In this document: in pieces, positions 55,501 through 64,000 of the stretch
Position numbering within the stretch: position 1 is the stretch's first letter
Layout of the letters: each line of letters opens with the position of its first letter
Source: Lentimicrobium sp.
GTDB taxonomy: Bacteria; Bacteroidota; Bacteroidia; Bacteroidales; Lentimicrobiaceae
DNA: 64,000 nucleotides
NCBI GenBank assembly: GCA_019429275.1
Contig: JAHYJC010000023.1
Location: 1 to 64,000 of the forward strand
Direction: 5' to 3'
Made by a program: the position numbers and the translations under genes
Notes under the pieces: generated by a model
Databases searched by the model: none
Seen by the model: only the letters and a program-made list of their open reading frames with translations
What the model was told of the DNA's origin: nothing

Positions 55501-55768
55501 GGCCATTTTGCAAGGCGAGGCGCCCTACGATATTTTTGCTCGCTGGAAACCCCTTGCTCAACAGCCCATAGGCTGGGAACCCGATTTTAACGATGGAGTG
55601 CGACTGAACATCCGTCCTTTTGTTTTAGCAGGCGTGCTGAGAAGCAAATTCAACATCAAATGGGGTATTGACCGGGGTAAAAATCCGCAGGGCTCTCCAT
55701 GGGGTGAGATACGGGATAACGACAGGCATTTGGGGTTGGAAGAGAAGAGGAATGCGAGAAGGCAATAA
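52502..55768 (+). CDS. pglX: BREX adenine methyltransferase PglX
   Basis: 1088 residues. PglX adds N6-methyladenine at a specific non-palindromic site and marks host DNA as self. Motif I is LDPCMGSGHFIVSL (Asp283); the usual catalytic NPPY is N470-V-P-Y473. Its middle third (about 53890-54860, probably target-recognition segments) is much more AT-rich (28-32% GC in sampled lines) than its flanks (55-58%). An intragenic palindromic repeat encodes residues 251-263. A9 at 54622-54630 is a possible slippage site, but the frame is intact. Confidence 0.92.
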   Translation: MPVLTSQQRNALENAVKSARNIAEQGAINALKAMAVDHPEPFAHMSAEQRALRNNLRSKARLLGDTLPADGAQKIDHLGYELAYETWHKMLFARFLEVNALLMHPDGVAVTMGDCEELAKEEGFADKWDVAATYAGKMLPAIFRTGDPLMKVTFATEDRIKLETILDSLEDQIYTAEDALGWVYQFWQSEAKAAINASGDKIDGAKLPAVTQLFTEPYMVRFLIDNTLGAWWVSRNPGVKPPVKFEYLRYLPSPEGEGQGGEVPAAGRFEGWPDKTAGVTALDPCMGSGHFIVSLFNVFALLRMLEEGLSREEATDKVIAENLHGLEIDPRCTQIAAFNLALTAWKFCGYYRELPEMNLACSGIAPKGKAADWLKLVGKVDRSEDKERMENGMWALFAHFQQAPELGSLLDPTTIKADLQTASFEQLQPVLKKALENEADTEQLERGVMAAGIAKAGQLLAKKYTLQITNVPYLSRGKQSEVMARYCEKNYPEAKGDLATVFLEKMLKSNTLGGISCSVIPQNWLFLTSYKKFREKLLKNETWSVVARLGAKGFQTPMWDFNVMLISLSHTKPHAEHPLLGLDVSYAPNAAAKDEALKTAELKTVNQKEQLGNPDVVISLDNISQSSLLEKYADSIKGWDTGDDPVYTRLFWEIKDIVGNIWLKYHSTPNSNDVFSGKQRILFWENGKGNLVNKSGANIRRRDTLSKKKSFAIKLIGALEASVFQEAAFDTNISSIVVKKDEHLTAVWAFVSSPEFAVSVRKINQKLNASNAVLGQVGFDLDHWQKVASEKYPNGLPKPYSDDSTQWLFHGHIIKTDNPLQVALARVLGYRWPAESDTEMELADEARELIEAVKAFDQLSDEDGIFCIPSVNAEPAGAERLREYLQQVFAADWNNQTIPRLLAKEGAKSTNLENWLRDEFFVQHCKVFQNRPFIWHIWDGRNDGFSALVNYHKLTKENLSKLIYTYLGDWIRMCESMKKAGESGSEGLLIAAQKLKEKLEAILQGEAPYDIFARWKPLAQQPIGWEPDFNDGVRLNIRPFVLAGVLRSKFNIKWGIDRGKNPQGSPWGEIRDNDRHLGLEEKRNARRQ
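53252..53288. repeat. REP-like palindrome inserted in-frame in pglX
   Basis: CCCCTCTCCT (53254-53263), GA, AGGAGAGGGG (53266-53275), then CAGGGGGGTGAGG. Ten-base perfect arms. It encodes LPSPEGEGQGGEV (residues 251-263), foreign-looking in an enzyme core just before motif I. Similar layout to the intergenic element near 35956-35985. Confidence 0.8.
54622..54630 (+). repeat. A9 homopolymer in pglX
   Basis: Nine consecutive A bases in the central AT-rich segment, encoding part of SKKKSF. Slippage by one base would truncate PglX at about residue 710. The tract is in frame here. Confidence 0.7.
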
Positions 55769-55786
55769 TTCATAAAATAAGAAGCT

Positions 55787-56617
55787 ATGGCAATAAGCGC
55801 GCAGACTTTATTTCATTTTACCGAATACGAGCATCTTCAGAAAATACTGCAAACAAAAGCATTCTATCCAAGATTTTGTTTCGAATCATTTATTAACCAA
55901 GATGATTTTGTTGTCGCTTTCCCAATGTCTTGTTTTTGTGACATACCATTGTCCCAAATTTCAACCCATGCAGAATCTTATCATAATAACGGTATTGGTC
56001 TTAGTAAATCCTGGGGCATCAATAGGGGTATTAATCCGGTATTCTACCTTCAAAAGGAATCTTACCCATCTCGGTTGATTCTTGATGCTTTTAAAGCAAT
56101 GTTTCTTAAGATTAAGCCTGTTGCAGAAGGAAATATGGCGCTTCAGACTGATAATCCAGATTTTATAAAAAAATTCATGGATCTTACCTCATACTTTAAA
56201 CCAAGGGAAGGTAAAACCTGGGACAAATTCGCTGGATCTTTTGTGAAATATACTGGGGCTTTGGATACTGATAAATTGTTCAACTTTTACGACGAACGCG
56301 AATGGCGTTTTGTTCCTTGGTCAGGTGAAGAAATTACAACTTCAAAAATAAATCTGAATTTTCGTCCTAAAGAACAGTTTTATTCTGGTGGAAAATTTCT
56401 TGAAACAAAGTTTAAAGAAGCAAACCAGTCACTTCAGAAATCGCCTCTTAGTTTTGAGGCACTTGACATAAAATACATAATCGTTGCTAAGAAATCGTAT
56501 GTAAATTTCATGGCAAAATATATCCGTAAGTTGCCAACTGAGGTTTATAGTGAAGATGAGAAAAATGTTCTGATCTCGAAAATAATCTCATTAACCCAGA
56601 TCAAAGAAGATTTTTAA
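55787..56617 (+). CDS. AbiGi-like abortive-infection protein inside BREX
   Basis: 276 residues. Matches the AbiGi (putative phage-resistance antitoxin) family by LFHFTEYEHLQKILQTKAFYP, then FPMSCFCDIPLSQISTHAESY and GIGLSKSWGINRGINPVFYL. The C-terminal half is less conserved. The usual partner AbiGii toxin gene is not adjacent. It lies 18 bases after pglX and before pglZ and is more AT-rich than the core genes around it, as expected for a late insertion into the operon. Confidence 0.72.
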   Translation: MAISAQTLFHFTEYEHLQKILQTKAFYPRFCFESFINQDDFVVAFPMSCFCDIPLSQISTHAESYHNNGIGLSKSWGINRGINPVFYLQKESYPSRLILDAFKAMFLKIKPVAEGNMALQTDNPDFIKKFMDLTSYFKPREGKTWDKFAGSFVKYTGALDTDKLFNFYDEREWRFVPWSGEEITTSKINLNFRPKEQFYSGGKFLETKFKEANQSLQKSPLSFEALDIKYIIVAKKSYVNFMAKYIRKLPTEVYSEDEKNVLISKIISLTQIKEDF

Positions 56618-56681
56618 CCTAAACTGAGTCTCCACCCTGATTTCAGAAAAAACCTCATTATTGAAAGTAAGTCAATTATAT

Positions 56682-59003
56682 ATGGCACAAAGCATTTACG
56701 ATAAAGTCATCCAGGCACTTAAACAAGCCGAAAACCACAACAGCAGTGTTATGGTTAAGCCGGAGGTTATCCTTTGGCCTGATCCTGAAAATCAATTTGC
56801 AGAGGTTATAGGTGTGCTTCAGGAAAGCCTGCCTCAATTGCTTGTTTATGGAAGTTATGTGCCTGAAAATAAACAAGGTCCTGCTATATGGATTAAATGC
56901 ATGATTGCCAAAGTGCTTCCAGAAGCCAACTGGGATGCAGATCTTACTCCTATTGTTTATTTGCCGGGTGTAGCTAAATCAGATTTACGTAATGTGGAAA
57001 ATGCGGTTTTTAATTTTCAGCCATTGCTGGAATATCAGTACACCGGCACTCTGTTTATCCAGGAAAATGGTCGGGAATGGAGCATCCTGGCATTTGTGGA
57101 AAACTCCGTCAATGGCTTAGGTGTTAAAGTAGCCAAAGACAATGCCACCAGAGATGCATTAAAGAAAACACTCCCTACTATTTTTCAGGACCGGGAGGTA
57201 TTGGCCCATAAAACAATAATAGATGCCGATTATCTTAACAATCAGCTGTTCCCTGATGTTATTCCAACCATTCTGAAATGGATGTGCAAAGGTGATGCCT
57301 TCTTTCAAAACATGGAGACGGGCAAAAGAGAAGTATTCGGCAATCTCTGTAAGTCGCAATATGAATTTGAGCCCGACCATAAAAACATTAAAGCCATTGC
57401 CGAGAAACTCGGTTCTCAGAAAAACGCATGGAAATATATCTGGCAAATGTATGCCACAGCACCACACAAGTATCCTGAGGTTGAAGGCTTGCTGCGCCTG
57501 GCCAAACCTGCAGATTTAGGAACCGGAATTTTTGCTTTACCGGAAGAAAGCTGGCCACAGGTAAACGAACAGGAGGAAGAAGCCCTGGCACAGGCGTTGG
57601 TCAAAGCGGCTAAACAAGACGCTAATAAAGCCCTTGCTGCATTGCTGGACATGGAAAATAAGCATGGAATCAGAAGAACCTGGGTATGGTTAGAATTGGG
57701 GAAAGCTCCTTTAGCCGACGCTTTGCAATATCTGGTGCAAATGGCTTCAAAATCCGCTGAACCCTGGTCCTCATCATCAATTGCTGATCTCAGGTCTTAC
57801 TATACTTCAAAGGGCTTTTATATTGATCAGTTCATGCGGAAGTCGCTGGCAGCAGTAAAAACCGAAAAAGATAAAACCATTGTAAAATCCATTATCCTTC
57901 TTTTCTACAAACCCTGGCTGGAGGACATTACCACTAAGTTTCAGAAATTGGTTGAACAGGATGCCGGTATTTTTACTTCTCAGCAATCAGCCCCGGAAGA
58001 AGAAACTTACGTGCTGTTTGTAGATGCTTTCAGGTATGAATTGGCAGAGGAGTTCAGCAAGAAGTTGTCAGAATCGGACAGCCATTTAAAAATTGAATTG
58101 CAGGCCGGCTGGTCAGCCATACCCTCGCTAACACCAACATCGAAACCCAATGTTTCTCCGGTTGCCACAGAGGTTTCGGTTCAAAGCACAGCCATTGAAT
58201 TTCGCCCACAATTGAAAAACGGGAAAGACCTAACCACTCCAATATTCCGTGATGCACTGAATGCAAAGTCTTTCAAACTTGTAACGAATGCCGGAGATAT
58301 TTCAGGAGAAGGAAAATACTGGCAGGAGATTGGTGAAATAGACACCAGGGGCCATGAAGAGCAGTCGGGCTTAGTTAAGCGGGTAGATGAGTTATTCGAA
58401 CAGGTGCAGGAAGCATTGAACCTTGCATTTGAGAAAGGAATCAAGCGAATTAAAATAGTCACTGATCATGGCTGGCTATTACTTCCAGGGGGCTTGCCTA
58501 AAACGCAGCTGAATGAAGGTTTAACAGAAACGCGTTGGGGGCGTTGCGCACTCATCAAAGAAGGAGCCCATGTAGATTTATTGCATCTTCCCTGGCGGTG
58601 GAATCCTGCTGTTTTCATAGCCTATGCTCCGGGAATATCCTTTTTTAAAGCAAATCAGGAGTTTGCCCATGGAGGTATTTCACTGCATGAATGTCTTGTC
58701 CCGACTCTGATTATTGAGAACGCAGCTTCTCCTCAGATTTATGCTGAAATTAAAAACGTGAAATGGGTAAATCTGAAATGCACCATTGAAACCACTGAAG
58801 TCCCGGACAATTATTCTATAGACATCCGGACAAAATACAACGATGCAAAAACCTCTGTTGTGCTGTCAAAGAACAAAACCCTGAGAGGCGGTAGTGTTTC
58901 CTTGTTGATTGATGACGAAGCAGAATCGGTGGCAGCTACCATAGTTCTGCTCGACGAAAACGAAAGAATTTTAGATAAAAAACCGACCACCGTTGGTGGT
59001 TAA
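56682..59003 (+). CDS. pglZ: BREX phosphatase-fold protein PglZ
   Basis: 773 residues from ATG 56682 (MAQSIYDKVIQAL); an upstream in-frame TTG at 56661 is the alternative. The alkaline-phosphatase-superfamily core is marked by VLFVDAFRYELAEEF (Asp448) and IKIVTDHGWLLLPGG (Asp595-His596). A C-terminal ISLHECLVPTLIIE motif follows, typical of PglZ. PglZ is the signature protein of all BREX systems. Its stop lies 13 bases before brxL. Confidence 0.94.
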   Translation: MAQSIYDKVIQALKQAENHNSSVMVKPEVILWPDPENQFAEVIGVLQESLPQLLVYGSYVPENKQGPAIWIKCMIAKVLPEANWDADLTPIVYLPGVAKSDLRNVENAVFNFQPLLEYQYTGTLFIQENGREWSILAFVENSVNGLGVKVAKDNATRDALKKTLPTIFQDREVLAHKTIIDADYLNNQLFPDVIPTILKWMCKGDAFFQNMETGKREVFGNLCKSQYEFEPDHKNIKAIAEKLGSQKNAWKYIWQMYATAPHKYPEVEGLLRLAKPADLGTGIFALPEESWPQVNEQEEEALAQALVKAAKQDANKALAALLDMENKHGIRRTWVWLELGKAPLADALQYLVQMASKSAEPWSSSSIADLRSYYTSKGFYIDQFMRKSLAAVKTEKDKTIVKSIILLFYKPWLEDITTKFQKLVEQDAGIFTSQQSAPEEETYVLFVDAFRYELAEEFSKKLSESDSHLKIELQAGWSAIPSLTPTSKPNVSPVATEVSVQSTAIEFRPQLKNGKDLTTPIFRDALNAKSFKLVTNAGDISGEGKYWQEIGEIDTRGHEEQSGLVKRVDELFEQVQEALNLAFEKGIKRIKIVTDHGWLLLPGGLPKTQLNEGLTETRWGRCALIKEGAHVDLLHLPWRWNPAVFIAYAPGISFFKANQEFAHGGISLHECLVPTLIIENAASPQIYAEIKNVKWVNLKCTIETTEVPDNYSIDIRTKYNDAKTSVVLSKNKTLRGGSVSLLIDDEAESVAATIVLLDENERILDKKPTTVGG

Positions 59004-59016
59004 AAATATTTGAATC

Positions 59017-61062
59017 ATGGAAATGGACAAAATTGACCAATTATCGGCGAAAGCGTTTGAAGGATATATTGTTCGTAAAGACCTTTTGAATCAGTTCAGG
59101 AAACAATTCCCGGTACCTACCTATGTTATTGAATTTTTGCTGGGCAGATACTGCGCTACCATAGATCAGGATGAAATTACTGAAGGTCTTGAAATTGTAA
59201 AGCGTCAATTGTCAGACCGTGCAGTTAAAACAGGCGAAGAGGAATATTTTAAGTCCAAAGCAAGGGAAAAAGGATCTATCAAAATCATCGACATCATTAC
59301 GGTTCGCCTCGATTCACGTTCCGATTCTTACATTGCAAACCTTCCAAGTCTGATGTTGAATGATGTAAGAATCAGCGAAGAACTTGTGAGTGCAAATGAC
59401 AGAATGCTAACCGGGGGTTTTTATGCAGAAATTGAACTTGAATACGATGCAGCCATTGCCCAGGAAAACCGTGGAAGGCCTTTTGGAGTTAGAACAATCA
59501 GGCCTATACAGCTTTCAAAGCGCGATGTACTGGAAATTCTATACAAAGGGAGAGAGAGCTTTACTTTAGATGAGTGGAAGGACTTCCTTATCCGGAGTAT
59601 AGGAATGGAGCCCGGTGCATTGTCTGAAAAAGCAAAGAATGTGCTTTTCGTTCGTATGATTCCCTTTGTTGAACGCAATTACAACATGGTTGAACTGGGC
59701 CCAAGAGGTACAGGCAAAAGCCATATTTATCAACAAATTTCCCCCTACTCTCATCTGGTATCAGGCGGCAAAACCACTGTGGCTAAAATGTTCGTCAACA
59801 TGGGATCGGGCGAAAGGGGATTGGTCTGTAAATATGATGTTGTCTGTTTCGATGAAATCTCGGGTGTTTCCTTCGATCAGAAGGACGGTGTAAACATCAT
59901 GAAGGGCTATATGGAAAGTGGTGAGTTCAGCCGTGGAAAGGAGCCTATCCGTGCCGATGGAAGCATGGTCATGGTTGGCAACTTCGATGTGGATGTGGAG
60001 CACCAGCAGCGCATCAGTCATCTTTTTGGGCCAATGCCCCCCGAAATGCGCGATGATACAGCTTTTATGGATCGTATTCATGCTTATGTTCCCGGCTGGG
60101 ACTTCCCGAAACTGGACAAAGGTTTCCTTACACAGCATTTTGGATTGGTCAGTGATTTTCTGGCCGAATGCTGGACCCGCCTAAGAAATACAAGCCGCAT
60201 CTCGCAGTTCCTTCCAAGAGTGGATTTTGGAGGAGCTTTAAGCGGCAGGGATACTTCTGCAGTGCAAAAAACCATCAACGGTTTAATTAAGCTTATGCAG
60301 CCCAATCCTGAAGCTCCCATTTCGGATGAAATGCTTGAATGGGCAGTCAAAATTGCATTGGAATACCGGCGTAGAGTCAAAGAACAGCAGAAACGCATTG
60401 GATCAGCTGAGTTTCGCAACACACATTTTAGCTATCGTATCGGAGATAGTGGAATTGAAACCTTTGTAACCACACCTGAACTCCATAGCGAACATGCAAT
60501 CTCTGATGATCCATTGCCTCCCGGCCAGATATGGGCGCTTGGCACAGGTGGTCTTGACGAAAATGCGGGATTGTATAGAATTGAAGTAAACATAGGCCTA
60601 GGTAGTGGTGTAAAGATCCTTAATCGTCCTGCTCCTCAGCTATTTACCGAAAGTGTAAGGTATGCAGAGCAAAATCTATATACCAGGTACAAGGAACTGG
60701 TCGGAGATCGTGATCCCCGTTCACATGAATTTTCTGTTCAGTTACGTTCCTTCGACACCGCTAAAAGTGGCTCAGGCATAGGCATGCCGGTTCTTATATG
60801 TCTTTGCAGTTCACTTATCGAAAAAAATATCAAAGGCGGACTTGCAGTAGTAGGTTCCCTCAACCTGGGCGGTTCCCTCGATCTTGTTTACAATGCCGTC
60901 AACCTGGCGGAACTTGCAATCGAAAAAGGGGCCAAAACCCTGCTCATTCCGGTAAACTCACGCAAACAACTCAATGACCTCTCCGACGAAATGATCGCCA
61001 AAATCAATATTCAGTATTACACTGATTTGAAGGATTGTTTGCTGAAGGCGCTGGTGGATTAG
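59017..61062 (+). CDS. brxL: BREX Lon-like AAA+ protein BrxL
   Basis: 681 residues. N-terminal domain to about 200, then AAA+ with Walker A ELGPRGTGKSHIYQQISPY (Lys234) and Walker B VVCFDEISGVSF (Asp279-Glu280). A C-terminal Lon-protease-like domain carries TAKSGSGIGMPVLICLCSSL (Ser584/Ser586) and GAKTLLIPVNSRKQL. BrxL is the last core gene of type 1 BREX. Whether it cleaves protein is not settled for the family. A second in-frame ATG lies 6 bases after the first. Confidence 0.94.
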   Translation: MEMDKIDQLSAKAFEGYIVRKDLLNQFRKQFPVPTYVIEFLLGRYCATIDQDEITEGLEIVKRQLSDRAVKTGEEEYFKSKAREKGSIKIIDIITVRLDSRSDSYIANLPSLMLNDVRISEELVSANDRMLTGGFYAEIELEYDAAIAQENRGRPFGVRTIRPIQLSKRDVLEILYKGRESFTLDEWKDFLIRSIGMEPGALSEKAKNVLFVRMIPFVERNYNMVELGPRGTGKSHIYQQISPYSHLVSGGKTTVAKMFVNMGSGERGLVCKYDVVCFDEISGVSFDQKDGVNIMKGYMESGEFSRGKEPIRADGSMVMVGNFDVDVEHQQRISHLFGPMPPEMRDDTAFMDRIHAYVPGWDFPKLDKGFLTQHFGLVSDFLAECWTRLRNTSRISQFLPRVDFGGALSGRDTSAVQKTINGLIKLMQPNPEAPISDEMLEWAVKIALEYRRRVKEQQKRIGSAEFRNTHFSYRIGDSGIETFVTTPELHSEHAISDDPLPPGQIWALGTGGLDENAGLYRIEVNIGLGSGVKILNRPAPQLFTESVRYAEQNLYTRYKELVGDRDPRSHEFSVQLRSFDTAKSGSGIGMPVLICLCSSLIEKNIKGGLAVVGSLNLGGSLDLVYNAVNLAELAIEKGAKTLLIPVNSRKQLNDLSDEMIAKINIQYYTDLKDCLLKALVD

Positions 61063-61114
61063 ATAGAGCTAATCCCAAAATAAGATATTTATCAATAACC
61101 TAAATAAAAAAATA

Positions 61115-62023
61115 ATGAACAAATTAACTATTGAATTTCAGGCCCAGTTTCATGACAGGCTAATTTATGATCCGACAATCCTTAATTGTATCGATCCGGT
61201 TGTTAAACTCCATGATGAGACATTAGGCAATCCCTTAAGCAGTTCTGCCGCCTGCTTGAATGTTCTTGGGTCTCTATTGCATCGACCGGAAGAATTAATA
61301 AATTTTTTAAATCAATTTGGTCTTGAAATTGAAACCATTTATGAATTTCCGGGCAATTGTGTCATTGGTGGAAGAACTTACTCTGATAATGGTTACGTAA
61401 TTTTTGAATGGGTTGGACCGCAGACATCCCCCATAAACGAAAAGGGTGGTGGGCGTGGATTTAACAGAACAAGTGTTGATGCGTTCGTAATTGCAAAAAT
61501 CAAAGGTAAAGTCACACAACTTCTTATCGAATGGAAGTTTACAGAAGGCAAATCACGTCCTTTGACATTAGATAAATTTTCGGGCTTGCGAGGCGTTGAA
61601 AGGTTAAGCCGTTATTCCAGCCTATTGACAACCCTTCGTGGGAAAGAAACATTTCCTTTTAAATTCAAAGAAGAAGGAGGTACAGGCCTTCCTGACTTTT
61701 CACCGGATCACCTTTATCAGCTTTTAAGAATGACCTTATTGGCAAAAATGACAACTCCAATCCAAATTGGAAATCTGTCAATTGAAGATTACAGAATTGT
61801 TCATTTATCTCACTCAGCAAATCAGGAAATTGAAATACTTCATAATCGATATTTACAATCAAGTCCTGGTTTAAAAAAATATGCAGGTCAAAAGTTATAC
61901 GATGTCTGGACTGAAATCCTTTCTTCCCATGAACAGGAAAGATTCAAATATGGTCATTGGGATAAGGCAATGATTAGCATTAAAGACAATGAACTTAGGA
62001 CTTATCTTACAAACAGGTATTAA
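61115..62023 (+). CDS. PD-(D/E)XK-like nuclease protein downstream of brxL
   Basis: 302 residues. A compact nuclease-like triad is visible: Asp122 in TSVDAFVIAKI, then LLIEWKF with Glu139 and Lys141 (D-x16-E-x-K). The overall text resembles Bacteroidota PGN_0703-type putative restriction endonucleases. It follows brxL by 52 bases on the same strand, so it could be the end of the defence operon. AT content is higher than in brxL. Function is inferred from the motif only. Confidence 0.65.
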   Translation: MNKLTIEFQAQFHDRLIYDPTILNCIDPVVKLHDETLGNPLSSSAACLNVLGSLLHRPEELINFLNQFGLEIETIYEFPGNCVIGGRTYSDNGYVIFEWVGPQTSPINEKGGGRGFNRTSVDAFVIAKIKGKVTQLLIEWKFTEGKSRPLTLDKFSGLRGVERLSRYSSLLTTLRGKETFPFKFKEEGGTGLPDFSPDHLYQLLRMTLLAKMTTPIQIGNLSIEDYRIVHLSHSANQEIEILHNRYLQSSPGLKKYAGQKLYDVWTEILSSHEQERFKYGHWDKAMISIKDNELRTYLTNRY

Positions 62024-62163
62024 TAATAGCGTCACTCAATTTTTTTATTCAAAATTAGGATGCTTAGATTGTTAATGGCATAAGTAATTAAATGATTTGA
62101 ATTGAATAGTAGTACAATTTGAGAAATAGATATTTATTAAAACATTCATTAATTCCTATTAAA

Positions 62164-64000
62164 ATGAAAAAAACCTTACTGCTGTTAATTTTTCTGGCTA
62201 CTACCATTCACCTGTTTGCCGACTCCATTAATTCTGAACTGGCAGCAAAGATTGCCACGAATTTTTATAAACAGTTAGCAAAAGAAAAAAGCCCTGCAGA
62301 TATAACTCTTTCTTTAGTTTATTCTGAGAAGACCGACGAAGATGGTATACCCGGAAAGAAGGAACAATCAACTATGTTATTCTATATTTTCAATGTGAAT
62401 CAGAACGATGGTTATGTGATAGTAACTGCTGATAATGATGTAACTCCAATTTTAGGTTACGCACTTTCTGGCAGCTATTTGATTAATGACGTTCCGCCGG
62501 CATTAAATGAACTCATAAACAAGTATAAGGAAGAGATAATTTTTGTATTGAAGAATAAGCTGAAAGCAGATAACGAAATAAGGGAGAAATGGATAATCCT
62601 CGAAAATGGTGATGCATTAAATGAAGTAAAAAATATGACAGGAGTGAATCCGCTTCTGTCAACAACATGGAATCAAAGCCCTTATTATAATGATTTATGT
62701 CCATTTGATAATGAGTTTAACGAACTAACGGTTACTGGTTGTGTAGCTACTGCTATGGCACAGATAATGAAATTCTGGAATTTCCCGATAACCGGCTCTG
62801 GTTTTCATTCATATAATCACAACAAGTATGGTACACTATCAGCTAATTTCGGAGGCACCGATTATAACTGGTCAGGAATGCCAAATAATGTTGTAAGCAC
62901 CAATAGTGCAGTGGCTACATTGGTGTATCATTGTGGTGTTGCAGTTGAAATGAATTATGGAGTTGCAAGTAATGGGGGGAGTGGTGCTTATGTTATTGAT
63001 AACAATGGGGCCAATCCTTATTGTGCCGAAAATGCCTATAAAACCAATTTTGGATATGATCCATCAACAATTCAAGGCCTAAAACGAGTGAATTATTCAG
63101 ATACTGAATGGAAAAATCTTTTAAAAGCTGATCTGAATACTGGACTACCAATTCAATATGCCGGTTTCGGTCCAAATAGTGGTCATACTTTTGTTTGCGA
63201 TGGTTATAATAACAATGATTTCTTTCATATGAACTGGGGTTGGGGAGGGTCTTTCGATGGTTATTTTAACCTTGATCAACTTAATCCCGGATCATATGGT
63301 TTCAACGATTCGCAACAAGCGGTAATTGGAATACAACCAGAAACCGGAAGCAGCGCTTCAATCATTGATTTATATTCTGCTATCACAATCACGCCTAATC
63401 CAATAGATTTTTTTCAATCTTTTGAAGTCAATGTCGATTTAATCAATTCCGGGACAAGCAATTTCAATGGAGATTATTGTGCAGCTTTATTCAATGCTAA
63501 TGGTGTATTCATCGATTATGTAAGTATACTTACAACAGGAAGTTATCCACTTCCTCCAGGATATCATTATACCGGTGGTATTACATTTACAAATGCTGGA
63601 TTCCCTACAGAACCGGGCACCTTTATAGTAGGAGTCTATTTTATGGATCCTGGAGGAGAATGGCAATTGGCAGGAAGTTCAACATATACAAACCCAATAA
63701 CAACTTCTATAAACAGCCCTTACAATCTTTTAGAACAATATTCTGATATAACTGCAGCGCCAGCTCCATTAGTGCAAGGGCAATCTGCGACAATACATGT
63801 AAATTTATATAACACCAATACTTACACATATATAGGCCAGTATCAGGCTGCGTTGTTTGATCTGAATGGCAACTTTGTCGAGACCATTGGAATATATAAT
63901 GAAACAGAAGGTCTGCCTTCTGGTTACACTTATGCTGAACCATATCTTGCTTTTACAACTACTGCCATTACGGCGGAACCAGGTACTTATTTATTGGCAA
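62164..64000 (+). CDS. C10 family cysteine peptidase (streptopain-like), 3' end outside window
   Basis: 612 residues are visible; the frame is open to the window end. Signal peptide MKKTLLLLIFLATTIHLFA, a propeptide (about 25-165) with the inhibitory-type NQNDGYVIVTADNDVTPILG, then the peptidase C10 domain. The catalytic Cys193 is in VTGCVATAMAQIMKFWNFP and His341 in NSGHTFVCDGYNNNDFFHM, followed by NWGWGG. After about residue 385 come two Ig/CARDB-like beta domains. Secreted protease related to SpeB and interpain; maturation by self-cleavage is family knowledge. Secretion by type IX is possible, but the C-terminus is not in view. Confidence 0.92.
   Translation, partial: MKKTLLLLIFLATTIHLFADSINSELAAKIATNFYKQLAKEKSPADITLSLVYSEKTDEDGIPGKKEQSTMLFYIFNVNQNDGYVIVTADNDVTPILGYALSGSYLINDVPPALNELINKYKEEIIFVLKNKLKADNEIREKWIILENGDALNEVKNMTGVNPLLSTTWNQSPYYNDLCPFDNEFNELTVTGCVATAMAQIMKFWNFPITGSGFHSYNHNKYGTLSANFGGTDYNWSGMPNNVVSTNSAVATLVYHCGVAVEMNYGVASNGGSGAYVIDNNGANPYCAENAYKTNFGYDPSTIQGLKRVNYSDTEWKNLLKADLNTGLPIQYAGFGPNSGHTFVCDGYNNNDFFHMNWGWGGSFDGYFNLDQLNPGSYGFNDSQQAVIGIQPETGSSASIIDLYSAITITPNPIDFFQSFEVNVDLINSGTSNFNGDYCAALFNANGVFIDYVSILTTGSYPLPPGYHYTGGITFTNAGFPTEPGTFIVGVYFMDPGGEWQLAGSSTYTNPITTSINSPYNLLEQYSDITAAPAPLVQGQSATIHVNLYNTNTYTYIGQYQAALFDLNGNFVETIGIYNETEGLPSGYTYAEPYLAFTTTAITAEPGTYLLA

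Noticed and set aside
62024-62163. Right attachment site of the island
   Set aside because: No copy of the 18-base tRNA fragment and no integrase; border left open.

Overview
The window looks like a chromosomal segment of a Bacteroidota bacterium, most likely Bacteroidales or a related order; I cannot name the genus. The evidence is the gene content (DUF4175, DUF4292, DUF6249, SagB-type nitroreductase, C10 peptidase and BT4734-like proteins), -7 boxes of the TAnnTTTG type, and moderate-to-low GC. No rRNA and no CRISPR array were seen.

Bases 1-40800 are mostly core genome. The left edge holds the tail of an outer-membrane protein, an IS21-type istB remnant and a nitroreductase gene. Then come a YwqK-like repeat protein, nadA, rpiB-lutB, and a fructosamine-kinase/membrane-protein/ECF-sigma operon. 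The sigma gene and its divergent neighbour carry matching promoter motifs (TGTAAC-N16-CGTC). Next are thpR, tRNA-Ala(GGC), tatA, a long minus-strand block (envC-like, DUF4292 lipoprotein, TPR protein, dut, flippase), a very large orphan histidine kinase, and a methyltransferase-mnmG pair flanked by two parS-like sites. After that come ybeY, DUF4175, an adenylate/guanylate cyclase, gltX, a ProXp-type editing protein, an SGNH/MBOAT O-acylation pair, DUF2891, tRNA-Gln(CTG) behind glnS, and a porin/FMN-binding/mntP group below a DtxR-type palindrome.

Bases about 40830-62030 look like an acquired island. The left border is a tRNA 3'-end fragment next to a terminator. Inside are an XRE regulator, an excisionase-like HTH protein, a D5-like primase-helicase ATPase, a 12-copy GTTTAC/GTAAAC iteron-like array, a BT4734/VirE-N protein and a Zn-ribbon membrane protein. 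These are followed by a complete type 1 BREX phage-defence operon: brxA-brxB-brxC-[DUF1016 nuclease]-pglX-[AbiGi-like]-pglZ-brxL, then a PD-(D/E)XK-like gene. No integrase and no second attachment site are visible, so the right border is unknown.

The BREX operon is the main system of interest. It has two non-core genes inserted between core genes, an intragenic palindromic repeat and an AT-rich central segment in pglX, and three tandem palindromes inside the DUF1016 gene. The window ends inside a secreted C10 cysteine peptidase gene.
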